18,640 nucleotides of DNA from Scleroderma bovista (lineage: Eukaryota > Basidiomycota > Agaricomycetes > Boletales > Sclerodermataceae): positions 1-18,640 of the forward strand of contig JAYMGJ010000746.1 of assembly GCA_037178675.1 (NCBI GenBank), given 5' to 3'. Positions 9,277 to 17,371 of the stretch are shown here, piece by piece (position 1 is the stretch's first letter; the number at the start of each line of letters is the position of its first letter). Under the pieces are notes generated by a model. It had not been told where the DNA came from. It searched no databases and worked only from the letters and a program-made list of their open reading frames with translations. A program made the translations under genes and the position numbers.

Positions 9277-10269
9277 TCAGACTAGGTTTTCTCCCTCTTC
9301 CTTGCACATCTTTTGCACATCTTCCTCACTGGGCGTTGCAGAGGTGTTGGGGAAACCACCAGGGATATGGTCTGGTGTATCCAGTTGTGGGGGCCTAGGG
9401 GCCTCACCCACTGTTTCTCGCCATTGAGAGGCACTTTCGATATCCCGGAGTTGCTCGACGCGATGTCGGCGCTCACCATATACGTTACCAGGGTGCAATG
9501 GCGCTCTATGTTCATGTTGGGGGCAGGCAGGGATATTCACTGCAGGAGGTTGCAGGACATTCTGGCGGCGTTCAGCTCGGCCAGGGCACTGTGGTGCTGG
9601 AGGTGGCAGGTTTCTCACCGGTGAAGGCATTCTCAGTGCCGGTGGAGGCACTGGAGATGGCGTACAGGGAGGATTTATTTGATTAGGCTCTTCTTCAGGA
9701 GCCTCAGGTTCCTCGTGCTTTGGATCGTCATCCTGCACTTGGGGATGTGGGTAGCCATGGTCATGTTCCACATCATCATCACTGTCGATATCATCAGGGG
9801 GATTTCCTAGTCAATCGGTGGTAGGTTTTGGATTTACCCTTCCAAAAGGGTTCTCGAGAGGTTTGCACCTGTTTTTGGGGCAGCAAGGGAAATGTCACTC
9901 GTCAAAGATGGCATGGGCAGTGGTGAACACTGCATTGGTGGAGTGCATAAACAAGAAGTTGTGCTCATTGCCAGGGGCAACACTGACATAAGTCATAAGC
10001 TCCGACTTGGGAGCCATCTTATTTGCTCTAGCTGTTGCTGGGAGACACACAAATGCTCCACAGCCAAACACACATAGGTGGTCGATGTTAGGCATCTCGC
10101 CCTTAAGCATTTCATGGGGGGTGCACCATTGCAGGTGAGCTACTGGAGTACAGTTGTAAATGTGGGTTGCGTGAGCGAACACAAATTCCCACCAGGAGTC
10201 AGGGATGCAGGCTTGATGCCGCATAGACTCAGCTTTATCCATGAGAGGCGCCCTAAACGCTCGGTGCGG
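9277..10269 (-). pseudogene. Copia pol: integrase C-terminal half and Pro-rich linker
   Basis: It continues the integrase after repeat A. From about 10242 the frame reads MDKAESMRHQACIPDSWWEF, AHATHIYNCTPV and TPHEMLKGEMPNIDHLCVFG, the standard end of the Copia integrase core (the region after QNGxxER). An acidic, Pro-rich linker follows (e.g. EEPNQINPPCTPSPVPPPAL), and then the RT. The frame is the same as the RT frame; TGA codons at 9895-9897, 9811-9813 and 9277-9279 are the only stops in it. A one-base loss at about 10243-10246 shifts the first few codons after the insertion, which otherwise read RTERLGRL. There is no independent start. Confidence 0.85.
10266..10269. repeat. Left target duplication of repeat A (GCGG)
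   Basis: GCGG directly before the TG of repeat A matches GCGG at 12613-12616 directly after its terminal CA. Removing one copy and the repeat rejoins integrase codons for N-G-R-T-E-R in frame, which supports these ends. Confidence 0.75.
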
Positions 10270-10782
10270 TGTGCACCTAAGTGAGGGAAGAGGTCAGAAC
10301 AACCAACAACCAACACCAAATGACAGCAATATGCGAGTGGTGGTCTTCCTTTGCATTTCTGGTATTTAATCTCCTCAGGGGGATGTGCTGCACGCCTTCA
10401 GGCAGGATGCAGGAGGGAAGGGAAGGGCTTCTGATGGGGATGGAATGCGACTTGGGATGGTATTGACTCCTCTTCAGCCTACCACAGTGGTTAGGAAGAG
10501 TCCTGGGATAGAAGAGTGATGATAGATTGATGACAGGGGTGTAACAGCAGTGATGGAGCAACAGGGAAGCAAGGGGACAGTTCCTGCTTCAAGAATGCGA
10601 TGGACAGTGATGGGATAGAGTGGACAGTGATGCTAGACTGCGCTTCAGCCTAGAGAAATGATCAGATACAAGATATATCTGATAAACAACAATATAGGAG
10701 CTTTAGGCCAGCACTGAGTGACCTACAAGTCCAAAGACAGAGATAGAGCTTATAGACAGTGAGGGAGAGAGAATGTGGTCGC

Positions 10783-10837
10783 TTTATTGAGGGGGAAGCA
10801 GACACTTCCTTGCAGCCTTTGGCTGCTGGTTTATATA
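10783..10837 (-). promoter_or_regulatory. TATA box, hairpin and AATAAA in repeat A
   Basis: Minus strand order: TATATAAA (10830-10837), a perfect inverted repeat GCAGCC-nnn-GGCTGC (10812-10826), then AATAAA (10783-10788). The same trio is at 14565-14619 in repeat B. It fits a U3-R boundary with a nearby poly(A) signal. Confidence 0.6.
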
Positions 10838-10880
10838 CAGGAGGGGCTGTGGCCCTGTAAGCACAAATGACTAAGTGCTT

Positions 10881-10922
10881 GGTAAGAGATTGGTAAGAAA
10901 TTGGTAAGCAATTGATAAGCAG
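10881..10922. repeat. Degenerate ATTGGTAAG tandem repeats in repeat A
   Basis: Four to five imperfect copies of a 9-10 bp unit (ATTGGTAAG, ending ATTGATAAG), with two more copies near 11179-11200. The same array is in repeat B at about 14663-14704. Confidence 0.6.
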
Positions 10923-12339
10923 TGTAATCAGGCTGAGTCATCAATGGGGAGAGCCTGAACAAGCTGCTGAGCCAAGGGAAAGAGCCAAAACATAGGTAAA
11001 AAGGGGTGTATAACCAAGAATATGGAAAAATCATTGCATGGGGCCCAAAAGAGAGGGGGGGAAAGCATGGGATGAGTAGATCAAAGCTAAATGAGCATAT
11101 GCGATGACATAATGCATATGAATCATAGGGGCATGAGTCATGAATTGATAAGCAGCATGATAAGCATGATTTGAAGGATGATTGGTAAGTGATTGGTAAG
11201 GGGAGTAATGGGGATTAGTAATGCCAAGAGGGGATGAATAATGCGCAGCAGAGTGACTCAGAGTGAGCCAGAGTGACTCTGTGTGACTCAGAAAGAAGGG
11301 AAGCACAACCTATGATTTATTGAACTTTAGATCTGGAGATGAGCTTCTGAAGCAGTGCCACTGATGGGAGTGGCTGGGGGATAATAAAAGAATTGATCCG
11401 ACCAGAAGAGCAGTGTCAGGGGGCCTGGAATGACAAGTAGAGTCACAGCTGGTCACAGAGTGTCACAAATCCCTTGGATTGAGCTTCTGTAGAGCAAAAA
11501 CGCGAAATTTGGTGCTCCCGAAGTGCAGTCTTCCCTTGAGCAGTAAGGGGAAGGTTCTGTACTCTATTAGGACTTCTAAGAAGGGTTCTAGAGCACTGTT
11601 TCATTTGTGTTTGTTGCGGGATAGCAGGGAAGAGAATCGCAAGTAGCGGATTCGACATGTCCAGGGAAGCGAGATGAATGATAGAGGGAGATGGATGTGA
11701 CAGGACTCTGGGATGAAAGGACCATATGCAGAGGACTCAGGAGACACAGAGACAACCAGGTATGAATTTTGAAGTCTAACGATAGACTTGAGACGACCAA
11801 AGTATGTGTGCAACGCAGGACTGACGAGGAGAACGCGCTGACCGAGAATGAGAGGGACTGAGGGAGAAGGCTGGGAAGATATGTACCAGACAGTACACAG
11901 GAGCTCAGGGAGAGGCTGTCCCAAGAGCAGGACATAGTTGAGGTCTGCTGCAATAGCGGAGAAACGTTCCAGAGAAAATGTGGACTCCATAGTGAGTGAT
12001 GAAGTGGGTGTCTGGATTGCGGGTGGAATATCTCCGTGGGAAATGAACGGATTTACGTCGGAACTTGACAGGCAGATAGACCATGGTCTAGGCTCCATGA
12101 TGGTATAGTCACATGATTGATAGCTTCAAAAATGGTGGAGCTATTCAAAATATCGGAATGCCGGCACTGGGCGCCTAAATTTGACATTTGGGTGCTAAAA
12201 ATGATTCTTCCTTTTCTCCTTTGTTTCTCTATTGTTTCTTCTGCTTCTTTGGTTGTTCTGGTATGGGAGTTGGACTGCAGTAGGTTGCATTCCTCTCTCA
12301 TACTGAAATGATCACCAATCCTTGGATTCTTCTGCTTCT

Positions 12340-12505
12340 TGGCGGTTCTTGTGCGAGGGATGACTGCCAGATGATGGCATTCATCTCTTGCTCCAGGATA
12401 GTCATTCTTGTGCGATAGATGGCTATGACAAGCTTGTATTCATCCTTCGCATAAGGATAGTCTTGACTTTGTGTGATATGGATAGCGAGGGCTGTCTGTA
12501 TCCCT
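12340..12505. repeat. Minisatellite (about 59-bp unit) expanded in repeat A
   Basis: Two near-full and one partial copy of a unit starting CTTGTGCGA(T/G)A(or GG)GATG and containing TATTCATC or CATTCATC. Repeat B has a contracted version (about 16130-16160), which accounts for the whole 136-bp length difference between A and B. Confidence 0.65.
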
Positions 12506-12612
12506 CAAGTTGGGACAATCTTTCAACAGATCTTGGGTGTGCGTTCTTCACATTAGTTTCATCGGCTAACTTTCTCCATGTCCACAGTACCAAACACGTT
12601 TGGTGCGTGACA

Positions 12613-12616
12613 GCGG
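12613..12616. repeat. Right target duplication of repeat A (GCGG)
   Basis: Matches 10266-10269. The six bases GCGGCC that follow the repeat here also follow repeat B at 16259-16264. Confidence 0.75.
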
Positions 12617-13188
12617 CCATTCTGCATGGGGGTTCTTGGAGCACTTTGATATATTTAATTCCTTTCTCAAGGAGTGCTCGATCAAACAGATCAGATTTAT
12701 ATTCTCTGCCGGCATTGGACATCCCTTGACGTGCATATCATGTTGGACGTGCACCATTTCAAGGAAATCTTTGGCAGCCGTAATCGCTGCAGCTTTGGAG
12801 CGAAGAGGCATAGTCAAGGCATGAGAAGTATAATCGTCATAGAAGGTGATAACATATTTAAATTTCCGGTACGACGTAACCAGGAAGGATTTCAGGTCAG
12901 AGTGCACCAGCTTGAAGGGCTTGGAAGCATGTCTTTCATTCTCTGGGAAGGCTCAATTGGGCATCTTGCCAAGGGCACATCCAGGGCAAACACAATCCTC
13001 AGTAGGAAAGTGGATCTCCAGGAAGCGCTGCATATGCTTTTGCACGTGTCGGAGTACTTCCTTCGAGGGGTGCCCAAATCTCCGGTGCATAATGTTGTAA
13101 TCGACTTTGCTCATGGAGGCGATATAGTTAGGTCTAATTATCAGGATAGATCTAATCCCAAAAATGATGTTGTGATCGTCTTCTGGGT

Positions 13189-13193
13189 CTGGC
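13189..13193. repeat. Left target duplication of solo element C (CTGGC)
   Basis: Identical to 13580-13584 on the other side of element C. Confidence 0.9.
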
Positions 13194-13579
13194 TGAGACA
13201 ACCCTAAGGGCAAAACCCAAAGAACTACCACACAACGAACTCTGAGGAGGAAGGATGCAAGCGTCTTAGAGCAAAGACCCAAAGAGAGCTCAAATGGAGA
13301 GCCTCTGGGTGCTGGATTGCAATGGTATATATACTACACTACACGTGTCCTGTGCGTGCGAGGCTATCCATGAGGCTGTATGCTGTATGAGGCAGTGAAC
13401 ACAGCTGCCATCCTGTGGTAAGGCTATGCTAATGACATCAAGGGATACAGCATGTACAGCACGAGGCTGTAACCTAGACAGACCTACAGATAAGATGCAC
13501 TAGATAAGATACTATGGTACAATAAGATAAGATGTCATCTAATCACAGATTAGATAAGATCAAAAGTTAGACCATTACA
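13194..13579 (-). mobile_element. Solo LTR-like element C (386 bp) in pol
   Basis: Starts TGAGACAACC and ends GACCATTACA (TG...CA) with a perfect 5-bp duplication, CTGGC. Removing it and one duplication joins LWFG-P with D-PEDDHNIIF in frame, so the boundaries are exact. It has a TATATATA box (13326-13333) and, upstream of it on the minus strand, four GATAAGAT motifs (13489-13496, 13503-13510, 13526-13533, 13553-13560). It encodes no protein. A Copia-type solo LTR unrelated in sequence to the host LTRs or to repeats A and B is the best reading. Confidence 0.88.
13489..13560 (-). promoter_or_regulatory. Cluster of four GATAAGAT motifs in element C
   Basis: Four exact GATAAGAT copies within 72 bp, about 155-235 bp upstream of a TATATATA box in the minus orientation. 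GATAAG is the core site of fungal GATA factors (AreA/Nit2 class). Function is inferred from the motif only. Confidence 0.45.
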
Positions 13580-13584
13580 CTGGC
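13580..13584. repeat. Right target duplication of solo element C (CTGGC)
   Basis: Identical to 13189-13193. Confidence 0.9.
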
Positions 13585-14047
13585 CCAAACCATAGGCATT
13601 CAGCTTTATGAATGAGGCTAATGCCTCGCTTATCGCCAGTGACTTTGTAGTTATGCTGGAGCATTTCACCCATAGAAATGAGGTGTGTAGTAGCGCCTGG
13701 CATATGGAGCACTTGGGTGAGTGTAATGACTTTCTCATCCCCTGAGTTGTGGTCTAGGCACCGGAGTAATACTGTGCCAATGCCAGCAATTAGTGCTACA
13801 CCATTAGCCGTTTTGGGGTAGTGCACTTGCTTTAGCGCATTGTAGGAGGCGAAATCACCTATGTCACCAGTGAAGTGGCATGATGCACCAGAGTCTAGTA
13901 GCCAGAAAGCACCAGAAAGTTCACTATTGTCGACCATTTTTCCCTTACAGCCAGCACAGCGCGCATCATTCAAACATGAACAGATATATGCTTTACTTGA
14001 GATACGACATGACATATTGTAGTGACTACTTGCTATATACAGTGACG

Positions 14048-14051
14048 GCGT
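14048..14051. repeat. Left flank of repeat B (GCGT, imperfect duplication)
   Basis: GCGT here against GCGG at 16259-16262: three of four bases match. I read it as a 4-bp target duplication with one later change; it is weaker than the duplication of repeat A. Confidence 0.45.
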
Positions 14052-16258
14052 TGTGCACCTAAGTGAGGGAAGAGGTCAGAACAACCAACAACCAACACCA
14101 AATGACAGCAATATGCGAGTGGTGGTCTTCCTTTGCATTTCTGGTATTTAATCTCCTCAGGGGGATGTGCTGCACGCCTTCAGGCAGGATGCAGGAAGGA
14201 AGGGAAGGGCTTCTGATGGGGATGGAATGCGACTTGGGATGGTATTGACTCCTCTTCAGCCTACCACAGTGGTTAGGAAGAGTCCTGGGATAGAAGAGCA
14301 ATGATAGATTGATGATGGGGGGGTAATAGCAGTGATGGGACAACAGGGAAGCAAGGGGACAGTTCCTGCTTCAAGAATGCGATGGACAGTGATGGGATAG
14401 AGTGGACAGTGATGCTAGACTGTGCTTGAGCCTAGAGAAATGATCAGATACAAGATATATCTGATAAACAGCAATATAGGAGCTTTAGGCCAGCACTGAG
14501 TGACCTACAAGTCCAAAGACAGAGATAGAGCTTATAGACAGTGAGGGAGAGAGAATGTGGTCGCTTTATTGAGGGGGAAGCAGACACTTCCTTGCAGCCT
14601 TTGGCTGCTGGTTTATATACAGGAGGGGCTGTGGCCCTGTAAGCACAAATGACTAAGTGCTTGGTAAGAGATTGGTAAGAAATTGGTAAGCAATTGATAA
14701 GCAGTGTAATCAGGCTGAGTCATCAATGGGGAGAGCCTGAACAAGCTGCTGAGCCAAGGGAAAGAGCCAAAACATAGGTAAAAAGGGGTGTATAACCAAG
14801 AATATGGAAAAATCATTGCATGGGGCCCAAAAGAGAGGGGGGGAAAGCATGGGATGAGTAGATCAAAGCTAAATGAGCATATGCGATGACATAATGCATA
14901 TGAATCATAGGGGCATGAGTCATGAATTGATAAGCAGCATGATAAGCATGATTTGAAGGATGATTGGTAAGTGATTGGTAAGGGGAGTAATGGGGATTAG
15001 TAATGCCAAGAGGGGATGAATAATGCGCAGCAGAGTGACTCAGAGTGAGCCAGAGTGACTCTGTGTGACTCAGACAGAAGGGAAGCACAACCTGTGATTG
15101 ATTGAACTTTAGATCTGGAGATGAGCTTCTGAAGCAGTGCCACTGATGGGAGTGGCTGGGGGATAATAAAAGAATTGATCCAACCAGAAGAGCAGTGTAA
15201 GGGGGCCTGGAATGACAAGTAGAGTCACAGCTGGTCACAGAGTGTCACAAATCCCTTGGATTGAGCTTCTGTAGAGCAAAAACGCGAAATTTGGTGCTCC
15301 CGAAGTGCAGTCTTCCCTTGAGCAGTAAGGGGAAGGTTCTGTACTCTATTAGGGCTCCTAAGAAGGGTTCTAGAGCACTGTTTCATTTGTGTTTGTTGCG
15401 GGATAGCAGGGAAGAGAATCGCAAGTAGCGGATTCGACATGTCCAGGGAAGCGAGATGAATGATAGAGGGAGATGGATGTGACAGGACTCTGGGATGAAA
15501 GGACCATATGCAGAGGACTCAGGAGACACAGAGACAACCAGGTATGAATTTTGAAGTCTAACAATAGACTTGAGATGACCAAAGTACGTGCGCAATGCAG
15601 GACTGATGAGGAGAACACGCTGACCGAGAACGAGAGGGACTGAGGGAGCAGGCTGGGAAGATATGTACCAGACAGTACACAGGAGCTCAGGGAGAGGCTG
15701 TCCAAAGAGCAGGACATAGTTGAGGTCTGCTACAATAGTGGAGAAACGTTCCAGAGAAAATGCGGACTCCATAGTGAGTGATGAAGTGGGTGTCTGGATT
15801 GCGGGTGGAATATCTCCGTGGGAAATGAACGGATTTACGTCGGAACTTGACAGGCAGATAGACCATGGTCTAGGCTCCATGATGGTATAGTCACATGATT
15901 GATAGCTTCAAAAATGGTGGAGCTATTCAAAATATCGGAATGCCGGCACTGGGCGCCTAAATTTGACATTTGGGTGCTAAAAATGATTCTTCCTTTTCTC
16001 CTTTGTTTCTCTATTGTTTCTTCTGCTTCTTTGGATGTTCTGGTATGGGAGTTGGACTGCAGTAGGTTGCATTCCTCTCTCATACTGAAATGATCATCAA
16101 TCCTCGGATTCTTCTGCTTCTTGGTGGTTCTCGTGCGATAGATGACTGTCAGCAGTTGGGACAATCTTTCAACAGATCTTGGGTGTGCGTTCTTTGCATT
16201 AGTTTCATCAGCTAACTTTCTCCATGTCCACAGTACCAAACATGTTTGGTGCATGACA
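14052..16258 (-). mobile_element. Repeat B: 2.2-kb solo-LTR-like insertion in gag
   Basis: A second copy of repeat A (2,207 bp), same orientation, same TGTGCACC...TGACA ends, same TATA/hairpin/AATAAA block (14565-14619). It is collinear with A without a gap over 2.04 kb and lacks 136 bp of the minisatellite near its right end. It splits gag within the region leading into the zinc knuckle. Its right end contains the 16-bp palindrome ACCAAACATGTTTGGT, which in A reads CACG instead of CATG at the centre. Confidence 0.82.
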
Positions 16259-16987
16259 GCGGCCTCCCTGTCCTTGGGCAGGAGCATTTCTGCTTGTACT
16301 GCCGTTGGACCCGCCTTGCTGCTGCTGCTGGGCAAACTTTGGGTCAGCCAGCTTGCGCTTCACAGCGCTAAGCTTGTTGGCCTGGGGGCCCTTACCACCG
16401 GTGCGGGAAGAGGCACCTTTCTGCTTGAAAGAGAGTGTGGCAGCCTTGACAATCCCATTGGGCTTCAGATTTTTGATCTCGTCCAGCGATGTCTGGCTGA
16501 GGATTTGAGCTATGACCTCCATAGTGGAAGGAAGCTTGCAAAGGATAATCATTGCCTGCACGGGGGCAGGGAACTCAAAGCTAGCGTCTTTCAAGTAGGT
16601 GAAGTGGCTAAGCAGCTTTGTAATTGCAGGAGCGGGATGGGAGCCAGCAGGGATGTTGGTGGCCAGGAGCTTGCTAAGCTCAGCGTAGGCAGAACCAATA
16701 CTGGGGGCGCCAAAGTTCTTCTTCAGGTGGTCCCAGACTTCCTTGACGGACGTGAGTTCGGAAACAGCAACTTGAATCGAGGGGGCAAGGTGCAAGGTGA
16801 TATTACCAAGCACTCTCTTGGTGTTGTCATCCCATTCTTTACGGTCATCGTGACCATCAGCAGGTTGCGTCGTTGAGTAAACGTACCATTGGCCTTGTGC
16901 CCGAAGGTAGGCCTGCATAGAGGTGTGCCACTGCTGCCAGTTGGAGCCAGTGAACATGGGAACCATCTTGTCAAGAGTGCTGAACAT
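16208..16987 (-). CDS. Copia gag, truncated by repeat B
   Basis: Gag forms the virus-like particle that packages element RNA. The first ATG in the frame is at 16987 (MFSTLDKMVPMFTGSNWQQW); the frame is open further upstream but without ATG. Copia gag (UBN2/retrotran_gag) features: NWQQWHTSMQAYLRAQGQW, TKRVLGNITLHLAPSIQVAV, EVWDHLKKNFGAPS, then a Lys-rich and Gln/Gly-rich tail (KFAQQQQQGGSNGSTSRNAP). Real gag ends at GQGGR (16259-16264). The last 17 codons (ending DMEKVS, stop at 16208) come from repeat B. No stop or frameshift interrupts the gag part. Confidence 0.85.
   Translation of the reverse strand: MFSTLDKMVPMFTGSNWQQWHTSMQAYLRAQGQWYVYSTTQPADGHDDRKEWDDNTKRVLGNITLHLAPSIQVAVSELTSVKEVWDHLKKNFGAPSIGSAYAELSKLLATNIPAGSHPAPAITKLLSHFTYLKDASFEFPAPVQAMIILCKLPSTMEVIAQILSQTSLDEIKNLKPNGIVKAATLSFKQKGASSRTGGKGPQANKLSAVKRKLADPKFAQQQQQGGSNGSTSRNAPAQGQGGRCHAPNMFGTVDMEKVS
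16259..16262. repeat. Right flank of repeat B (GCGG)
   Basis: See 14048-14051. It begins the hexamer GCGGCC shared with the insertion point of repeat A. Confidence 0.45.
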
Positions 16988-17117
16988 GGTGATATTCTGT
17001 TGGGAGTCAGCAGAGTCAGCAAGTGAATGCGACAACGGACAAGCAAGAAAAGAAGAAACACCTGAGTGCTAGTGAAAGCACTTCTGTCAACAGCTAACTC
17101 ATGACTAGGTCATGCCA

Positions 17118-17276
17118 GCGCAAGTCATTGACGATGTTCGCCATGGTTGGCACAAGTCATTGACGAACTTCGCCTGGGGCAATACAGGTGCTCAACTAGG
17201 AGCTCACTGTCTGGCACAAGTCATCGACTGACTTCGCCTTTGTGGCTGTGCAGGGGCTCAGCTAGGAGCTCACTGT
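17118..17276 (-). repeat. Hairpin-forming tandem repeats in Copia leader
   Basis: A roughly 64-bp unit occurs at 17149-17210 and 17213-17276, with a partial first copy at 17118-17142. Each has a GGCACAAGTCATTGACGA-like block, and the two full units also share GCTCA(A/G)CTAGGAGCTCACTG. On the RNA (minus) strand each block can fold: GGC-G-AAGTCA pairs with TGACTT-GT-GCC in the copy at 17213-17238. It lies in the untranslated leader between primer site and gag, where packaging and dimerisation signals normally sit. Confidence 0.6.
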
Positions 17277-17357
17277 GGTCCACAGTGTCAAGCTAGTTAA
17301 AGCGACGCTCAGGGAGCTGGAGTGCTGTCTGGTGCATTGCTGCACACAGTGCGCTCA

Positions 17358-17371
17358 CAGGGCTCATAACC
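17358..17371 (-). promoter_or_regulatory. Primer-binding site for initiator tRNA-Met anticodon arm
   Basis: The plus strand reads CAGGGCTCATAACC directly against the 5' LTR. This equals the anticodon stem-loop of eukaryotic initiator tRNA-Met (CAU inside CUCAUAA), so the element RNA is complementary to an internal tRNA segment rather than to its 3' end. Drosophila copia and yeast Ty5 are primed this way by a tRNA half. Confidence 0.85.

Larger units (their letters stand above)
10270..12612 (-). mobile_element. Repeat A: 2.34-kb solo-LTR-like insertion in integrase
   Basis: A 2,343-bp unit beginning TGTGCACC and ending GTGCGTGACA, i.e. TG...CA, with 4-bp duplication GCGG. It is present again as repeat B in the same orientation, with no length difference over the first 2.04 kb. 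On the minus strand it carries a TATA box (10830-10837) and an AATAAA about 45 bp further on (10783-10788), the arrangement of an LTR promoter and poly(A) site. No reverse transcriptase, integrase or transposase is encoded. A 165-codon open frame (11601-12098, minus) persists in both copies, but most differences in it change amino acids, so I do not call it a gene. A solo LTR of a larger retrotransposon is the best reading; a non-autonomous element with imperfect terminal repeats (TGT..GCACC at both ends) is the alternative. Confidence 0.8.
12613..13193 (-). pseudogene. Copia pol: GAG-pre-integrase and integrase N-terminal half
   Basis: The minus-strand frame from 13188 reads PEDDHNIIFGIRS and YNIMHRRFGHPSKEVLRHV, with the zinc-binding His pair and then CVCPGC (HHCC). 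It continues in the same frame through a TGA at 12953-12955 into the integrase core: VHSDLKSFLVTSYRKFKYVI (first catalytic Asp), FYDDYTSHALTMPLRSKAAA. Near 12717-12728 four bases seem lost from a doubled GATG, shifting into another frame that reads NAGREYKSDLFDRALLEKG. The usual catalytic Asp there is Asn (codon 12714-12716). A second shift near 12650 leads to SAPRTPMQNGR, where repeat A interrupts. The enzyme would be dead even without the insertions. Confidence 0.87.
13580..14051 (-). pseudogene. Copia gag C-terminal zinc-knuckle remnant and protease
   Basis: The frame reads SSHYNMSC (part of a CCHC knuckle; RHCIY lies just upstream in another frame), then ARCAGCKGKMVDNSELSGAF and WLLDSGASCHFTGDIGDF. 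D-S-G-A-S is the aspartic protease active site that cleaves the polyprotein. It continues through TANGVALIAGIGTVLLRCLD to LIHKAECLWFGP, where element C interrupts. The protease frame has no stop. The upstream end joins gag (GQGGR) at the repeat B insertion; a few bases seem lost in the knuckle, because its two halves are in different frames. Confidence 0.87.

Noticed and set aside
10812..10826. Inverted repeat as a bacterial-style terminator
   Set aside because: All gene relics have spliceosomal introns and fungal transposons; the hairpin lies between a TATA box and AATAAA of an LTR, so a rho-independent terminator does not apply.
10881..11292. CRISPR-like array (ATTGGTAAG and GAGTGACTC repeats)
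   Set aside because: Units are 9-10 bp, degenerate, contiguous and without spacers, in a eukaryotic LTR-like unit.
11601..12098. 165-codon open frame (minus) conserved in both A and B (15383-15880) as a gene
   Set aside because: Of about 13 base differences in it, about 9 change the amino acid, so there is no sign of purifying selection. It shows no known domain and lies inside an LTR-like unit.
10270..16258. Repeats A and B as the two LTRs of one 6-kb retrotransposon
   Set aside because: The DNA between them (12613-14051) is protease and integrase of the outer Copia in correct order and orientation, and each repeat separately interrupts a Copia reading frame. They are two independent insertions.
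16142..16876. 244-codon plus-strand open frame
   Set aside because: It is the antisense shadow of the Copia gag frame, which has clear family motifs on the minus strand.
17358..17371. Remnant of a real tRNA-Met gene
   Set aside because: Only the anticodon arm is present, it ends exactly at the LTR boundary, and a primer site is expected there.
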